Origin: an uncultured Clostridia bacterium
GTDB lineage: Bacteria; Bacillota; Clostridia; Christensenellales; Borkfalkiaceae
DNA length: 64,000 nucleotides
Assembly: GCA_949282385.1 (NCBI GenBank)
Contig: CASDOP010000007.1
Location: forward strand, 1 to 64,000
Reading direction: 5' to 3'
The notes under the pieces were generated by a model. The model was given only the letters and a program-made list of their open reading frames with translations. It was not told where the DNA came from and did not search any database. Below are positions 1 to 7,829 of the stretch, one piece after another (position 1 is the stretch's first letter; every line of letters begins with the position of its first letter). A program made the position numbers and the translations under genes.

Positions 1-165
1 AAGCTTACCGCGCATTCAGTCGGCGAGCCCGCATAATGGCGAACGGGAGTGTTGTCGGTATCCCCCTGCAAACATTTTTGGCGCTTCGCCTGCGACATCT
101 CGGGTATGGGGGCGCCCGTCGGTATAACAATAAGTTCACCGCGCATTAGGTCAGCGAACCAGCAT
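1..165. repeat. imperfect direct repeat, two copies
   Basis: Positions 1-34 and 132-165 carry two diverged copies of a ~34-bp unit. Both contain ACCGCGCATT followed by GTC-GCGA-CC-GCATA, with about 27 of 34 bases matching. I see no gene in the first 210 bases. The +2 frame is open from the window edge to about 123, but it has no recognisable protein similarity. Confidence 0.5.
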
Positions 166-210
166 ATGCTCGTGCGAACGTCGGCGCGGTTGATCGGTTA
201 TAGCAGCCGT

Positions 211-250
211 TAAAAAATTAAGCGCGCGGCACTTTATAGGTGCCGCGCGC
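211..250 (-). terminator. intrinsic terminator of hppA
   Basis: An 11-bp GC-rich stem (222-232 with 240-250) has a 7-nt loop and, read on the minus strand, is followed by TTAATTTTTTAA. It lies 22 bp past the hppA stop codon. Confidence 0.85.
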
Positions 251-271
251 AATATGTTTTAAATATCTTGA

Positions 272-2449
272 TTAAGCCGCACCGAGCAGCGTCATAAGGT
301 TGAACTGATTGAATACTACGACGCATACGAGGGAAACGGTACTCATAATCTTTATGAGTATGTCGAGGGAAGGACCTACGGTATCCTTGAGGGGATCGCC
401 TACGGTATCGCCGACGATAGCCGCGTCGTGCGCGGGCGAACCCTTGCCGCAGCCTTCAACGCCGCCTGCCTCTATGTACTTCTTGGCATTATCCCATGCG
501 CCGCCCGCATTGCCCGTGTAAATTGCGAGCATTATCGCCGAAACTGTCGCGCCGAACAGCACGCCGCCGACGAAGTATGCGCCGAATATAAATCCGCACA
601 GAACGGGGAACGCTATGGATATGAGTGCGGGAAGCACCATTTCTTTAAGCGCGCCCTGCGAAGATATGGTTATGCAGGTCTTGTAGTCGGGTCGCGTTTC
701 GCCCGTCAGAATGCCAGGCATTTCGGTAAACTGTCTTCTCACTTCGCTGACCATCTTTCTCGCGGCTTTTGCCACGGCGTTTATCAGCATGCCGCTGAAC
801 ATGAAGGGCAGTGCCGCGCCGACGATTGCGCCGACGAGTACATCTTTGGAGAACAGGTTTAATATAAGCGTTTCAATTTCTATGAACGAATACATGTAGC
901 TCGAAAGCATCGAAACGGTGGCGAGAGCGGCGGAACCTATAGCAAATCCCTTGCCGATAGCCGCGGTGGTGTTGCCCACGCTGTCAAGCTTGTCGGTTAT
1001 CGAACGAACTTCCTTGTCAAGACCGCTCATTTCCGCAATGCCGCCCGCGTTGTCGCTTATAGGACCGTATGTATCTACCGAAACGGTAGCCGCAACGAAT
1101 GAAAGCATGCCCATAGCGCCGCAACCAACGCCGTACATTCCGCCTACTACGAAGCAGAGGTAGATTGCTATGCCGAGGATTATTACGGGAAGCATGCAGG
1201 AAATCATGCCCGTAGCCATACCCTGGGTAACGGTGAGGGCGCTGCCTTCCTTGCTCGCCTGAGCGATCGCCTTTGTGGGTTTATAGTCATAACTCGTATA
1301 ATATTCGGATACGATGCCTATGAGTATGCCCGCGACTATGCCTATCGCGGCGGCAACCCAGGGCGAAATTTTACCAATCGCAAAATCTGCCGTCTTGAGC
1401 TGTTCGTCTGCTTCGCCTTCAAACAGGAACCAGCAGAGCAGGAAGCCGAAAATTATCGTAACGCCAGCCGAAATCCAAGTGGCTAAATTTAGTTCGAGAT
1501 GGGGATTATCCGAAAGCTTTTTCTTGATGAGGGGGAAGGATATGCCGGCTATGCAACCGAACAGACCTATTGCCGCAAACAGCATGGGGAACGCAACCAT
1601 CTTTGCGTAGAGCGTGGTAGAAGCGAAAGTGTTGTGCGTGAATATTTCTATCGCGAGTATCGCGCATGACATAATCGCGCCGACGTAGCTTTCAAGAAGG
1701 TCGGAACCGAGACCTGCAACGTCGCCAACGTTATCGCCAACGTTGTCGGCAATGGTGGCGGGGTTTCTGGGGTCGTCTTCGGGGATGTGCGCTTCAGTCT
1801 TTCCCACGAGGTCTGCGCCCATGTCGGCAGCCTTTGTGTAAATGCCGCCGCCCACGCGGTTAAACATTGCAATAACGCTGCAGCCGAGGGCATAGCCCGA
1901 AAGGATGAGCGAAAGCGAATAATGCTGCTGGGTTATGGGGTTGATGTTGGTGGGGATGTTGCCCTGCGCGTCAAGAAGGAGCATGCCTTCGCCCAGACCG
2001 AAAATCATGTAAACGATAAATATGCCCAAAAGCGCAAAACCTGCAACGCACAGACCCATAACGCTGCCGCCGCGGAAAGCGACTTTGAGCGTCTTGCCCG
2101 TGTTGCGCGTTTCGTCGGCGGTTTTAGCAACGCGCACGTTGGCGTAAGTTGCTATTTTCATGCCTACGAAGCCCGCGCTCGAGCTCATGATCGCGCCGAT
2201 GAGGAAAGCTATCATCGTTTCCCAGGAAATTACAATTCCCAGAATGCCTGCGATGACAACTCCGATGATTGCGACAATTTTGTACTCGTATCGTATGAAT
2301 GCGTTAGCGCCTTCGCGAATGGCTGCTGCAATTTCCTGCATCCTGTCGTTGCCCTCTTTGAGCTTACGGACGAGGAAGAAATTGAGTGCGGCATAAGCGA
2401 GTGCAAACAGCGCGGCGAACAACACGAGTAACATCAACAGTTGTTCCAT
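272..2449 (-). CDS. hppA: K+-dependent membrane-bound pyrophosphatase (ion-pumping)
   Basis: 725 residues, the usual family length, with about 16 membrane segments. It hydrolyses pyrophosphate and pumps H+ or Na+ out across the membrane. The substrate-binding motif AADMGADLVGK lies near residues 207-217 and is followed by an Asp-rich segment (NVGDNVGDVAG). The C-terminal acidic motif GDTVGDPLKDTVGPSLD is intact. The K+-dependence determinant reads GNTTAAIGKG near residue 500. An Ala here is typical of K+-requiring enzymes, while Lys marks K+-independent ones. I cannot tell Na+ from H+ pumping by eye. It is a single-gene unit. The start is set by AAGGAG about 12 nt upstream. In a fermenter it recovers energy from biosynthetic PPi. 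Confidence 0.97.
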   Translation of the reverse strand: MEQLLMLLVLFAALFALAYAALNFFLVRKLKEGNDRMQEIAAAIREGANAFIRYEYKIVAIIGVVIAGILGIVISWETMIAFLIGAIMSSSAGFVGMKIATYANVRVAKTADETRNTGKTLKVAFRGGSVMGLCVAGFALLGIFIVYMIFGLGEGMLLLDAQGNIPTNINPITQQHYSLSLILSGYALGCSVIAMFNRVGGGIYTKAADMGADLVGKTEAHIPEDDPRNPATIADNVGDNVGDVAGLGSDLLESYVGAIMSCAILAIEIFTHNTFASTTLYAKMVAFPMLFAAIGLFGCIAGISFPLIKKKLSDNPHLELNLATWISAGVTIIFGFLLCWFLFEGEADEQLKTADFAIGKISPWVAAAIGIVAGILIGIVSEYYTSYDYKPTKAIAQASKEGSALTVTQGMATGMISCMLPVIILGIAIYLCFVVGGMYGVGCGAMGMLSFVAATVSVDTYGPISDNAGGIAEMSGLDKEVRSITDKLDSVGNTTAAIGKGFAIGSAALATVSMLSSYMYSFIEIETLILNLFSKDVLVGAIVGAALPFMFSGMLINAVAKAARKMVSEVRRQFTEMPGILTGETRPDYKTCITISSQGALKEMVLPALISIAFPVLCGFIFGAYFVGGVLFGATVSAIMLAIYTGNAGGAWDNAKKYIEAGGVEGCGKGSPAHDAAIVGDTVGDPLKDTVGPSLDILIKIMSTVSLVCVVVFNQFNLMTLLGAA

Positions 2450-2523
2450 TTTTCAATTTTCTCCTTATCATTTATCTCAGAATTTTGCCTTTTACAATAT
2501 ACAACAAAAACTCCGTCTTTTAC

Positions 2524-2552
2524 ATTATAACAGAGCAAAAGCCGCTTGTCTA
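2524..2552 (-). promoter_or_regulatory. sigma-A-type promoter of hppA
   Basis: Read on the minus strand: TAGACA (2547-2552), 17-bp spacer, TATAAT (2524-2529). It lies about 75 bp upstream of the hppA start. Confidence 0.75.
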
Positions 2553-2702
2553 TACCATTTTTTAAATTTTTTTATGCTATAACATCGCGTGCGCGCGCCC
2601 GCACGCGCCATATAACTTAACTATTATATTGCGGTTTTACTCTCATTTTGTCGTTGCACCCGAAATATTGCCTGCCGCTTGCCGTCTACAGTTTGTAGCC
2701 GA

Positions 2703-2960
2703 TACGCACAGCCCGTCGCCCGCATCCGCCCGTCGTCCGCATCCGCCAGTCGTCCGCACAGCCCGTCGCCCTCGTCAGCGCCCGCTCGTCGTCCGCACAG
2801 CCCGTCGCCCGCACTGCCCGTCGCCATGCACCTGCCCGTCGCCCGCACCGCCCGTCGTCCGCATCCGCCAGTCGTCCGCACTGCCCGTCGCCCGCACTGC
2901 CCGTCGCCATGCACCCGCCCGTCGTCCGCGCCCGCCCGTTGCCCGCCCGCCTGCACAAGC
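2703..2960. repeat. GC-rich degenerate minisatellite
   Basis: About 260 bp are built from variants of a 12-16-bp unit close to CCCGTCGCCCGCA / TCCGCCCGTCGTCCGCA. Higher-order copies exist: the block beginning CCCGTCGCCCGCACTG recurs at 2801 and 2884, and CATCCGCCAGTCGTCCGCA occurs near 2741 and at 2860. Nearly every frame is open on both strands because the unit lacks stop triplets, so the ORFs here are not evidence of genes. No CRISPR-like constant repeat with unique spacers is present. Confidence 0.85.
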
Positions 2961-3044
2961 GTCGTGTGAGTTTTTGAGGAAAATCGCCCAAAGGAGGCAT
3001 TTTCGGGCAAAAAAGGCTCTAAATGCGTAAAAAAAAGTATTATT

Positions 3045-3093
3045 ATACAACATATTGTTAAAATGTTAAAAACTTTCATACAATATGTTGTGT
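3045..3093. promoter_or_regulatory. distal pair of NrdR-like boxes
   Basis: ATACAACATATTGTTA (3045-3060) and ATACAATATGTTGTGT (3078-3093) resemble the NrdR consensus ACACWATATWWTGTGT. They are 33 bp apart, about three helical turns, as NrdR box pairs usually are. Their cores (ACAACATATTGT and ACAATATGTTGT) are exact reverse complements. The pair sits just upstream of the first nrdD promoter. Confidence 0.6.
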
Positions 3094-3101
3094 TGCATCG
3101 C

Positions 3102-3131
3102 TTGACTTTGCCTCGATTGCAAGGTTATAAT
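3102..3131 (+). promoter_or_regulatory. upstream promoter P1 of nrdD
   Basis: TTGACT (3102-3107), 18-bp spacer, TATAAT (3126-3131). It would produce a leader of about 230 nt running through the proximal NrdR-like boxes. Confidence 0.65.
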
Positions 3132-3200
3132 AGATAAGCTTTCGCCCGAAACGGCACGGCGGCAGAAAGTAGCCGCGGGATTTCCTGTTTATCGACATAT

Positions 3201-3247
3201 ACACAAATTATTGTGGATAATTTAAAAAAATATCAATATATTGTGTA
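3201..3247. promoter_or_regulatory. proximal pair of NrdR-like boxes
   Basis: ACACAAATTATTGTGG (3201-3216) and ATCAATATATTGTGTA (3232-3247) are spaced 31 bp apart, immediately upstream of the -35 box of promoter P2. This geometry is known for NrdR repression of ribonucleotide reductase genes. Confidence 0.65.
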
Positions 3248-3254
3248 TTCGGTA

Positions 3255-3283
3255 TTGACAAAACGTGCGTATAGCGTTAGAAT
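3255..3283 (+). promoter_or_regulatory. proximal promoter P2 of nrdD
   Basis: TTGACA (3255-3260), 17-bp spacer, TAGAAT (3278-3283). A strong match about 80 bp before the start codon. Confidence 0.8.
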
Positions 3284-3368
3284 AGTATACGTAGAACTTT
3301 CCGCTCTCGATAAGGGGCGAATAAGATAAAAAATTCCGCAATTATTGAGCGGAAGAGAGGTAGAGAAA

Positions 3369-5495
3369 ATGAAGGTTATAAAAAGAGACGGCACGACCGT
3401 AGATTTCGACAGAAGCAAGATAGCAATCGCTATAAAGAAGGCTAACGAGTCTGTCGATTTCGAAGACAGAATAGACGATGCCCAGATAGAAAAAATAGTG
3501 GACGACATTTCTTCGCGCCACAGAACGCGTCTGCTCGTCGAAGATATTCAGGACATGGTGGAAGAGAAGCTGATGGAATTGCAGAAATATCAGCTCATGA
3601 AGTCATACATTCTCTACCGCTATGAGCGCGCGCTCATCCGTAAAGCCAACACCACGGACGAGAGCATTCTTTCGCTCATCAAAAACGCAAATAAGGATGT
3701 AATGGAAGAAAACTCCAACAAAAACGCGCGCACTGCTTCAACGCAGCGCGACCTCATCGCGGGCGAAGTTTCAAAGGACCTTACGCGCAGAATTCTTTTG
3801 CCCGAATATATTTCCAAGGCTCACGACGAGGGCGCTATTCACTTCCACGACGCCGATTATTTCCTTCAGCCTATTTTCAACTGCTGCCTCGTCAACATAA
3901 AGGACATGCTCGAAAACGGCACGGTTATGAACGGCAAAATGATCGAAAGCCCCAAGTCTTTCCAGGTTGCCTGCACCATAGTTACGCAGATAATCGCCTC
4001 GGTTGCGTCTTCGCAGTACGGCGGACAGTCCGTAAATGTTGCGCACCTCGGCAAATATCTCCGCCGCACGCGCGAAAAGTACATGAAGCAGTGCAACGAA
4101 AAGTTCGGCGACAAGATTCCCGAAGAGGAAAAGAAGCAGATTGTCGAAATGCGCCTCAAAGACGAGCTTAAAGCCGGCGTTCAGACCATACAGTATCAGA
4201 TTAACACCCTCATGACGACCAACGGTCAGTCTCCTTTCGTAACGCTCTTCATGTATCTCGACGAAAAGGACGAATACATCGAGGAAAACGCGATGATAAT
4301 CGAGGAAATTCTCCGTCAGCGTTATCAGGGCATCAAAAACGAAGTGGGCGTATACGTTACACCCGCATTCCCCAAGCTCATTTACGTCCTCGACGAAAAC
4401 AACTGCCTCAAGGGCGGTAAGTACGATTACCTCACAAAACTTGCGGTAAAGTGCTCGTCCAAGCGCCTCTATCCCGACTATATCTCGGCAAAGAAGATGC
4501 GCGAAAATTACGAAGGCAACGTGTTCTCGCCCATGGGCTGCCGTTCCTTCCTCTCTCCCTGGAAGGATGAAAACGGCAATTATAAATTTGAAGGTCGCTT
4601 CAACCAGGGCGTCGTTTCGATAAATCTTCCCCAGTGCGGCATACTCGCAAAGGGTGACGAAAACAAGTTCTGGGAAATCCTCGAAGAAAGACTTCAGCTC
4701 TGCTACGACGCTCTCATGGTTCGCCACAACGCGCTCATGGGTACGCTTTCGGACGTTTCCCCCGTTCACTGGCAGTACGGCGCAATCGCGCGCCTCGGCA
4801 AGGGCGAAAAGATTGATAAGTATCTCCTCGACGGTTACTCCACAATTTCCCTCGGTTATATCGGTCTGTATGAAGTAACCAAACTCGTCAAGGGCGTATC
4901 TCATACCGACCCCGAAGGACTTAAATTCGCCCTCAAGGTTATGCGCACACTGCGCGAACACTGCGAAAAGTGGAAGAAGGAAACGGGCATAGGTTTCGGT
5001 CTTTATGGCACTCCCGCAGAGAGCCTTTGCTACCGCTTTGCAAGGATTGACAAGGAACGCTTCGGAACAATTCCCGACGTTACGGATAAGGGCTACTACA
5101 CCAACAGCTATCACGTAGACGTGCGCGAAAAGATTGACGCGTTCTCCAAGTTCAAGTTTGAAAGCCAGTTCCAGCAGATTTCTTCGGGCGGCGCAATATC
5201 CTACGTCGAAATACCCAACATGCGCAACAATCTGACGGCGATGGAAGACGTTGTAAGATTTATTTACGACAATATCCAGTACGCCGAATTCAACACCAAG
5301 TCGGACTACTGCCATGTCTGCGGCTTCGACGGAGAGATTATCATCAACGATAACAACGAATGGGAATGCCCCGTCTGCCACAACAAGGATCAGCGCAAGA
5401 TGAACGTTACCCGCCGCACGTGCGGATACCTCGGCGAAAATTTCTGGAACGTCGGCAAGACAAAGGAAATTAAAGCCAGAGTGCTTCATCTCTGA
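3369..5495 (+). CDS. nrdD: anaerobic ribonucleoside-triphosphate reductase
   Basis: 708 residues. It reduces NTPs to dNTPs anaerobically with a glycyl radical. Residues 1-90 (MKVIKRDGTTVDFDRSKI onward) form the ATP-cone allosteric domain. The central barrel follows, and the C-terminus has a zinc site (CHVC and CPVC) and the radical loop RRTCGYLG with the radical Gly near 686. The ATG at 3369 is preferred over the in-frame TTG at 3345: it has AGAGAGG upstream and begins exactly at the canonical ATP-cone sequence. The activase nrdG follows. Two promoters and two pairs of NrdR-like boxes upstream predict repression when dATP/ATP is high. No nrdR gene is in this window. A long antisense ORF across it is a codon-bias shadow. 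Confidence 0.98.
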   Translation: MKVIKRDGTTVDFDRSKIAIAIKKANESVDFEDRIDDAQIEKIVDDISSRHRTRLLVEDIQDMVEEKLMELQKYQLMKSYILYRYERALIRKANTTDESILSLIKNANKDVMEENSNKNARTASTQRDLIAGEVSKDLTRRILLPEYISKAHDEGAIHFHDADYFLQPIFNCCLVNIKDMLENGTVMNGKMIESPKSFQVACTIVTQIIASVASSQYGGQSVNVAHLGKYLRRTREKYMKQCNEKFGDKIPEEEKKQIVEMRLKDELKAGVQTIQYQINTLMTTNGQSPFVTLFMYLDEKDEYIEENAMIIEEILRQRYQGIKNEVGVYVTPAFPKLIYVLDENNCLKGGKYDYLTKLAVKCSSKRLYPDYISAKKMRENYEGNVFSPMGCRSFLSPWKDENGNYKFEGRFNQGVVSINLPQCGILAKGDENKFWEILEERLQLCYDALMVRHNALMGTLSDVSPVHWQYGAIARLGKGEKIDKYLLDGYSTISLGYIGLYEVTKLVKGVSHTDPEGLKFALKVMRTLREHCEKWKKETGIGFGLYGTPAESLCYRFARIDKERFGTIPDVTDKGYYTNSYHVDVREKIDAFSKFKFESQFQQISSGGAISYVEIPNMRNNLTAMEDVVRFIYDNIQYAEFNTKSDYCHVCGFDGEIIINDNNEWECPVCHNKDQRKMNVTRRTCGYLGENFWNVGKTKEIKARVLHL

Positions 5496-5515
5496 TAATA
5501 AAGCTACAAAAATCT

Positions 5516-5549
5516 TTACCGCCGCGGCAGGTATCTGCCGCGGCGGTAA
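5516..5549 (+). other. strong hairpin between nrdD and nrdG without U-tract
   Basis: A perfect 15-bp stem, TTACCGCCGCGGCAG (5516-5530) with its complement (5535-5549), has a GTAT loop. It lacks the downstream T run needed for efficient intrinsic termination. It could lower or stabilise expression of nrdG relative to nrdD by pausing or by protecting the 3' end of nrdD mRNA. Confidence 0.6.
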
Positions 5550-5596
5550 CCGACAAATCGAAAAATATTACGGGCGGAAAAGCCTTAAAATTAACT

Positions 5597-6130
5597 ATGA
5601 ACTACGCAACAATAAAATGGTATGACATATCCAACGGTCCCGGCGTGCGCGTTTCGCTGTACGTCAGCGGTTGCCGCAATCACTGCAAGGGCTGTTTCAA
5701 TCCCGAAACGTGGGATTTCGCCTACGGTCAACCTTTCACTCCCGAAGTGGAGGAAAAGATAATAAAGGGACTTGAACCCGACTACATAAAGGGTTTCACG
5801 CTGCTCGGCGGCGACCCCTTCGAGCCGGAAAATCAAAAGGTGCTGGCACCCTTTTTAAAGAGATTGCGCGAGCATTATCCCGATAAATCTTTCTGGTGCT
5901 TCACGGGTTACGATTACGAAGCCGATCTGCTCACGGGCAAGCTGGGCGACGGCGACCTCGTCATGCAGATGCTCTCATGCCTCGATGTCCTCGTGGACGG
6001 AAGGTTTGTTGAAGAGCTTAAAGATTTAAACCTCAAATTCAAGGGCTCTTCCAACCAGCGCACCATACTCGTTCAGCCTTCGCTCGAAAAGGACGAAGTC
6101 GTTCTCTGGGACGAACAGACTGTAGTCTGA
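5597..6130 (+). CDS. nrdG: anaerobic ribonucleotide reductase activating protein (radical SAM)
   Basis: 177 residues. It uses S-adenosylmethionine and a [4Fe-4S] cluster to create the glycyl radical on NrdD. The cluster motif CRNHCKGC (Cys26, Cys30, Cys33) is near the N-terminus, and the glycine-rich SAM motif LLGGDPF is near residue 75. Length is normal for NrdG. It lies about 100 bp after nrdD, with a hairpin between them, and probably shares its transcript. The ribosome site is weak, with only GGAAAAG in the region upstream, which may keep the activase substoichiometric. Confidence 0.96.
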   Translation: MNYATIKWYDISNGPGVRVSLYVSGCRNHCKGCFNPETWDFAYGQPFTPEVEEKIIKGLEPDYIKGFTLLGGDPFEPENQKVLAPFLKRLREHYPDKSFWCFTGYDYEADLLTGKLGDGDLVMQMLSCLDVLVDGRFVEELKDLNLKFKGSSNQRTILVQPSLEKDEVVLWDEQTVV

Positions 6131-6134
6131 CGCG

Positions 6135-6170
6135 TTGGCTGCGGCATATGCCCGCACCAATCGCTTTTTT
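6135..6170 (+). terminator. probable terminator after nrdG
   Basis: A stem of TTGG plus TGCGG (6135-6144, one bulged C) pairs with CCGCA plus CCAA (6152-6160), followed by TCGCTTTTTT. The T run starts 4 nt past the stem, so efficiency is uncertain. Confidence 0.45.
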
Positions 6171-6259
6171 AAAGCGGGAGGTATTCAGGCATAATGCTTT
6201 TTTTAAGGCGGCTGAGCAAAAAAATATAAGTCTGATTTGCTTATAATAGCGCTTAAAAT

Positions 6260-6281
6260 CGCCGCACGCATGCGTGCGGCG
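6260..6281. other. 22-bp perfect palindrome upstream of dut
   Basis: The 11-bp half CGCCGCACGCA (6260-6270) is followed by its exact complement, ending 31 bp before the dut start. A TATAAT lies just upstream at 6242-6247 but has no convincing -35. It could be an operator or a leader hairpin in the dut mRNA. Confidence 0.4.
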
Positions 6282-6312
6282 CTGACTTAACAATAATTTA
6301 CGCGAGGATAAA

Positions 6313-6750
6313 ATGAAAGTAAACGTAAAAAAACTCAACGATAAAGCGCGTCTGCCCGTGTACGGCAGCGAATATGCCGCAGGCGCAGACCTCTGCGCAT
6401 GCACGGAAGGCGACGTAACCATACAGCCTCACGAAACGGTTATGATACCTACGGGACTTGCAATTGAATTGCCCGTGGGATATGCGGGACTTATCTATGC
6501 CCGCAGCGGACTTGCTTCAAAGAAGGGACTTGCGCCCGCGAACAAAGTGGGCGTTGTCGACTGCGACTATCGCGGAGAGGTAAAAGTTGCCCTGCACAAC
6601 CACGGTTCGGTTGCGCAGACCGTATCCGACGGCGAAAGAATTGCCCAGCTCGTCATAGCGCCCTATCTCACTGCGCAGTTCGAGGAGGCGGAAGAACTTT
6701 CTTCCACCGTCCGCGGAGAGGGCGGTTTCGGTTCTACGGGAACAAAATAA
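6313..6750 (+). CDS. dut: dUTP diphosphatase
   Basis: 145 residues, the size of trimeric dUTPases. It hydrolyses dUTP to dUMP and PPi, keeping uracil out of DNA and supplying dUMP for thymidylate. The conserved motifs are visible in order: AAGADLCA (motif 1), ARSGLASKKGL (2), GVVDCDYRGEV (3, with the catalytic Asp), and the glycine-rich C-terminal RGEGGFGSTG (5) that closes over the active site. AGGA lies 6 nt before ATG. Its place after nrdD and nrdG fits nucleotide metabolism. The PPi it releases is a substrate for the pyrophosphatase encoded nearby. Confidence 0.97.
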   Translation: MKVNVKKLNDKARLPVYGSEYAAGADLCACTEGDVTIQPHETVMIPTGLAIELPVGYAGLIYARSGLASKKGLAPANKVGVVDCDYRGEVKVALHNHGSVAQTVSDGERIAQLVIAPYLTAQFEEAEELSSTVRGEGGFGSTGTK

Positions 6751-6758
6751 CGCATTAT

Positions 6759-6785
6759 AACGCCGCGACGCATCGTCGCGGCGTT
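6759..6785 (+). terminator. hairpin after dut
   Basis: A 12-bp perfect stem (6759-6770 with 6774-6785) with a CAT loop is followed by A-rich rather than T-rich sequence. It may be a weak terminator or 3'-end stabiliser. Confidence 0.4.
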
Positions 6786-6804
6786 AAAAATATAGCGGGC
6801 GGTA

Positions 6805-6840
6805 TTGACAGTTTACAAACTTTGTAATAAAATATATAAT
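6805..6840 (+). promoter_or_regulatory. overlapping promoters of the ROK kinase-rex operon
   Basis: Two overlapping sigma-A matches: TTGACA (6805-6810)-17-TAAAAT (6828-6833), and TTTACA (6812-6817)-17-TATAAT (6835-6840). Both precede the ROK start at 6871. Confidence 0.75.
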
Positions 6841-6870
6841 AGTTATCAGTTTATCGAAACAGGGGGCATT

Positions 6871-7809
6871 ATGAAATATTATCTCGGAATAGACATAGGC
6901 GGAGCTACAATTAAAGCCATGTGCATAACCGCTCGCGGCAGAGTGCTCAGCGAGGGCAACTGCCCCACCGAAAGCCAGCGAGGAGGACAGGTTATGTGCG
7001 ATAACCTCGTTGCTCTCTGCAATAAGGTTCGCGCTGGCATTGACGGCGAACTTGTCGCAATAGGCGTGGGATGTCCCGGAATGATAAACACGCAGGAGGG
7101 CGTGGTAAAATTTGCGGGCAATCTCGGACTGAGAGATTTCCCCCTCGGCGAAGAGCTTGAAAAGCGCCTCGGCATGCCCGTAAGAATGACCAACGACGCC
7201 AACGCGGCTGCGCTCGGCGAAGCTAAATTCGGCGCAGGCAAGCACCGCAAAAATTCCATACTCGTTACGCTCGGCACGGGCGTGGGCGGCGGCATAGTTC
7301 TCGGCGGCAGAATTTTTGAAGGCAATATGTCGGCAGGCGCGGAAATAGGACACATGGTAATAGAAACCAACGGCGAAAGATGCACCTGCGGCAGAAAGGG
7401 CTGTTTCGAGGTTTATTCTTCGGCAACCGCGCTCATGCGCAAGACGCGCAGCGTCATGGAAGAGGCGAAAGATTCCGCAATGTGGGGCAAATACACCTCG
7501 CGCGACTGCACTGGCAGAACGGCGTTCGATTTTATGGAAAGCGACAAGGCGGCAAAGGAAGTCGTCGATTGGTATATTAAATATCTGGGTTGCGGTCTCG
7601 TAAACCTTGCAAACATATTCCGTCCCGAAGTTATAATGCTTGGCGGCGGAGTTGCCGCGCAGGGCGAAAAGCTTACAAAGCCTCTTCAGGAAATAATGGA
7701 TAAAAAGGTCTTCGGCGGCAACGATTATGCCAGAGTGGAAGTGGTAACGGCTTCGCTCGGCAACAAGGCAGGCTGCATGGGCGCCGCCGCTATGGTAATG
7801 AACAAATAA
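6871..7809 (+). CDS. ROK-family sugar kinase (probable glucokinase)
   Basis: 312 residues. It probably phosphorylates glucose or a related hexose with ATP. The N-terminal phosphate-binding motif GIDIGGATIK, the catalytic Asp in NDANAAALGE (about residue 109), the GTGVGGGI adenosine loop and the ROK zinc motif (GH followed by CTCGRKGCFE, about residues 158-178) are all present. No DNA-binding domain precedes it, so it is a kinase rather than a NagC/XylR repressor. ATG 6871 with AGGGGG just upstream is preferred to a TTG at 6805 that lies inside the promoter. It is followed 20 bp later by rex, linking sugar entry to redox control. Substrate specificity is inferred only from the family. Confidence 0.92.
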   Translation: MKYYLGIDIGGATIKAMCITARGRVLSEGNCPTESQRGGQVMCDNLVALCNKVRAGIDGELVAIGVGCPGMINTQEGVVKFAGNLGLRDFPLGEELEKRLGMPVRMTNDANAAALGEAKFGAGKHRKNSILVTLGTGVGGGIVLGGRIFEGNMSAGAEIGHMVIETNGERCTCGRKGCFEVYSSATALMRKTRSVMEEAKDSAMWGKYTSRDCTGRTAFDFMESDKAAKEVVDWYIKYLGCGLVNLANIFRPEVIMLGGGVAAQGEKLTKPLQEIMDKKVFGGNDYARVEVVTASLGNKAGCMGAAAMVMNK

Positions 7810-7829
7810 AGCGCGCAAAGGGGAGAAAT

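Noticed and set aside
2..123. Open frame from the window edge that could be the end of an upstream gene
   Set aside because: Forty codons with no recognisable protein pattern, overlapping a diverged direct repeat.
2703..2960. CRISPR array
   Set aside because: Units are 12-16 bp, degenerate and contiguous; there are no constant 24-40-bp repeats with unique spacers and no cas genes.
2624..3079. Minus-strand ORF of 151 codons with a hydrophobic start over the minisatellite
   Set aside because: No ribosome site, start codon lies inside the NrdR-like boxes, and the body is translation of the tandem repeat, which is open in most frames.
3771..5489. 572-codon antisense ORF opposite nrdD
   Set aside because: Shadow of the strong codon bias of nrdD; no protein similarity, no ribosome site. 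The same applies to long antisense ORFs at 14807-15994, 16153-17793 and 26574-27755.
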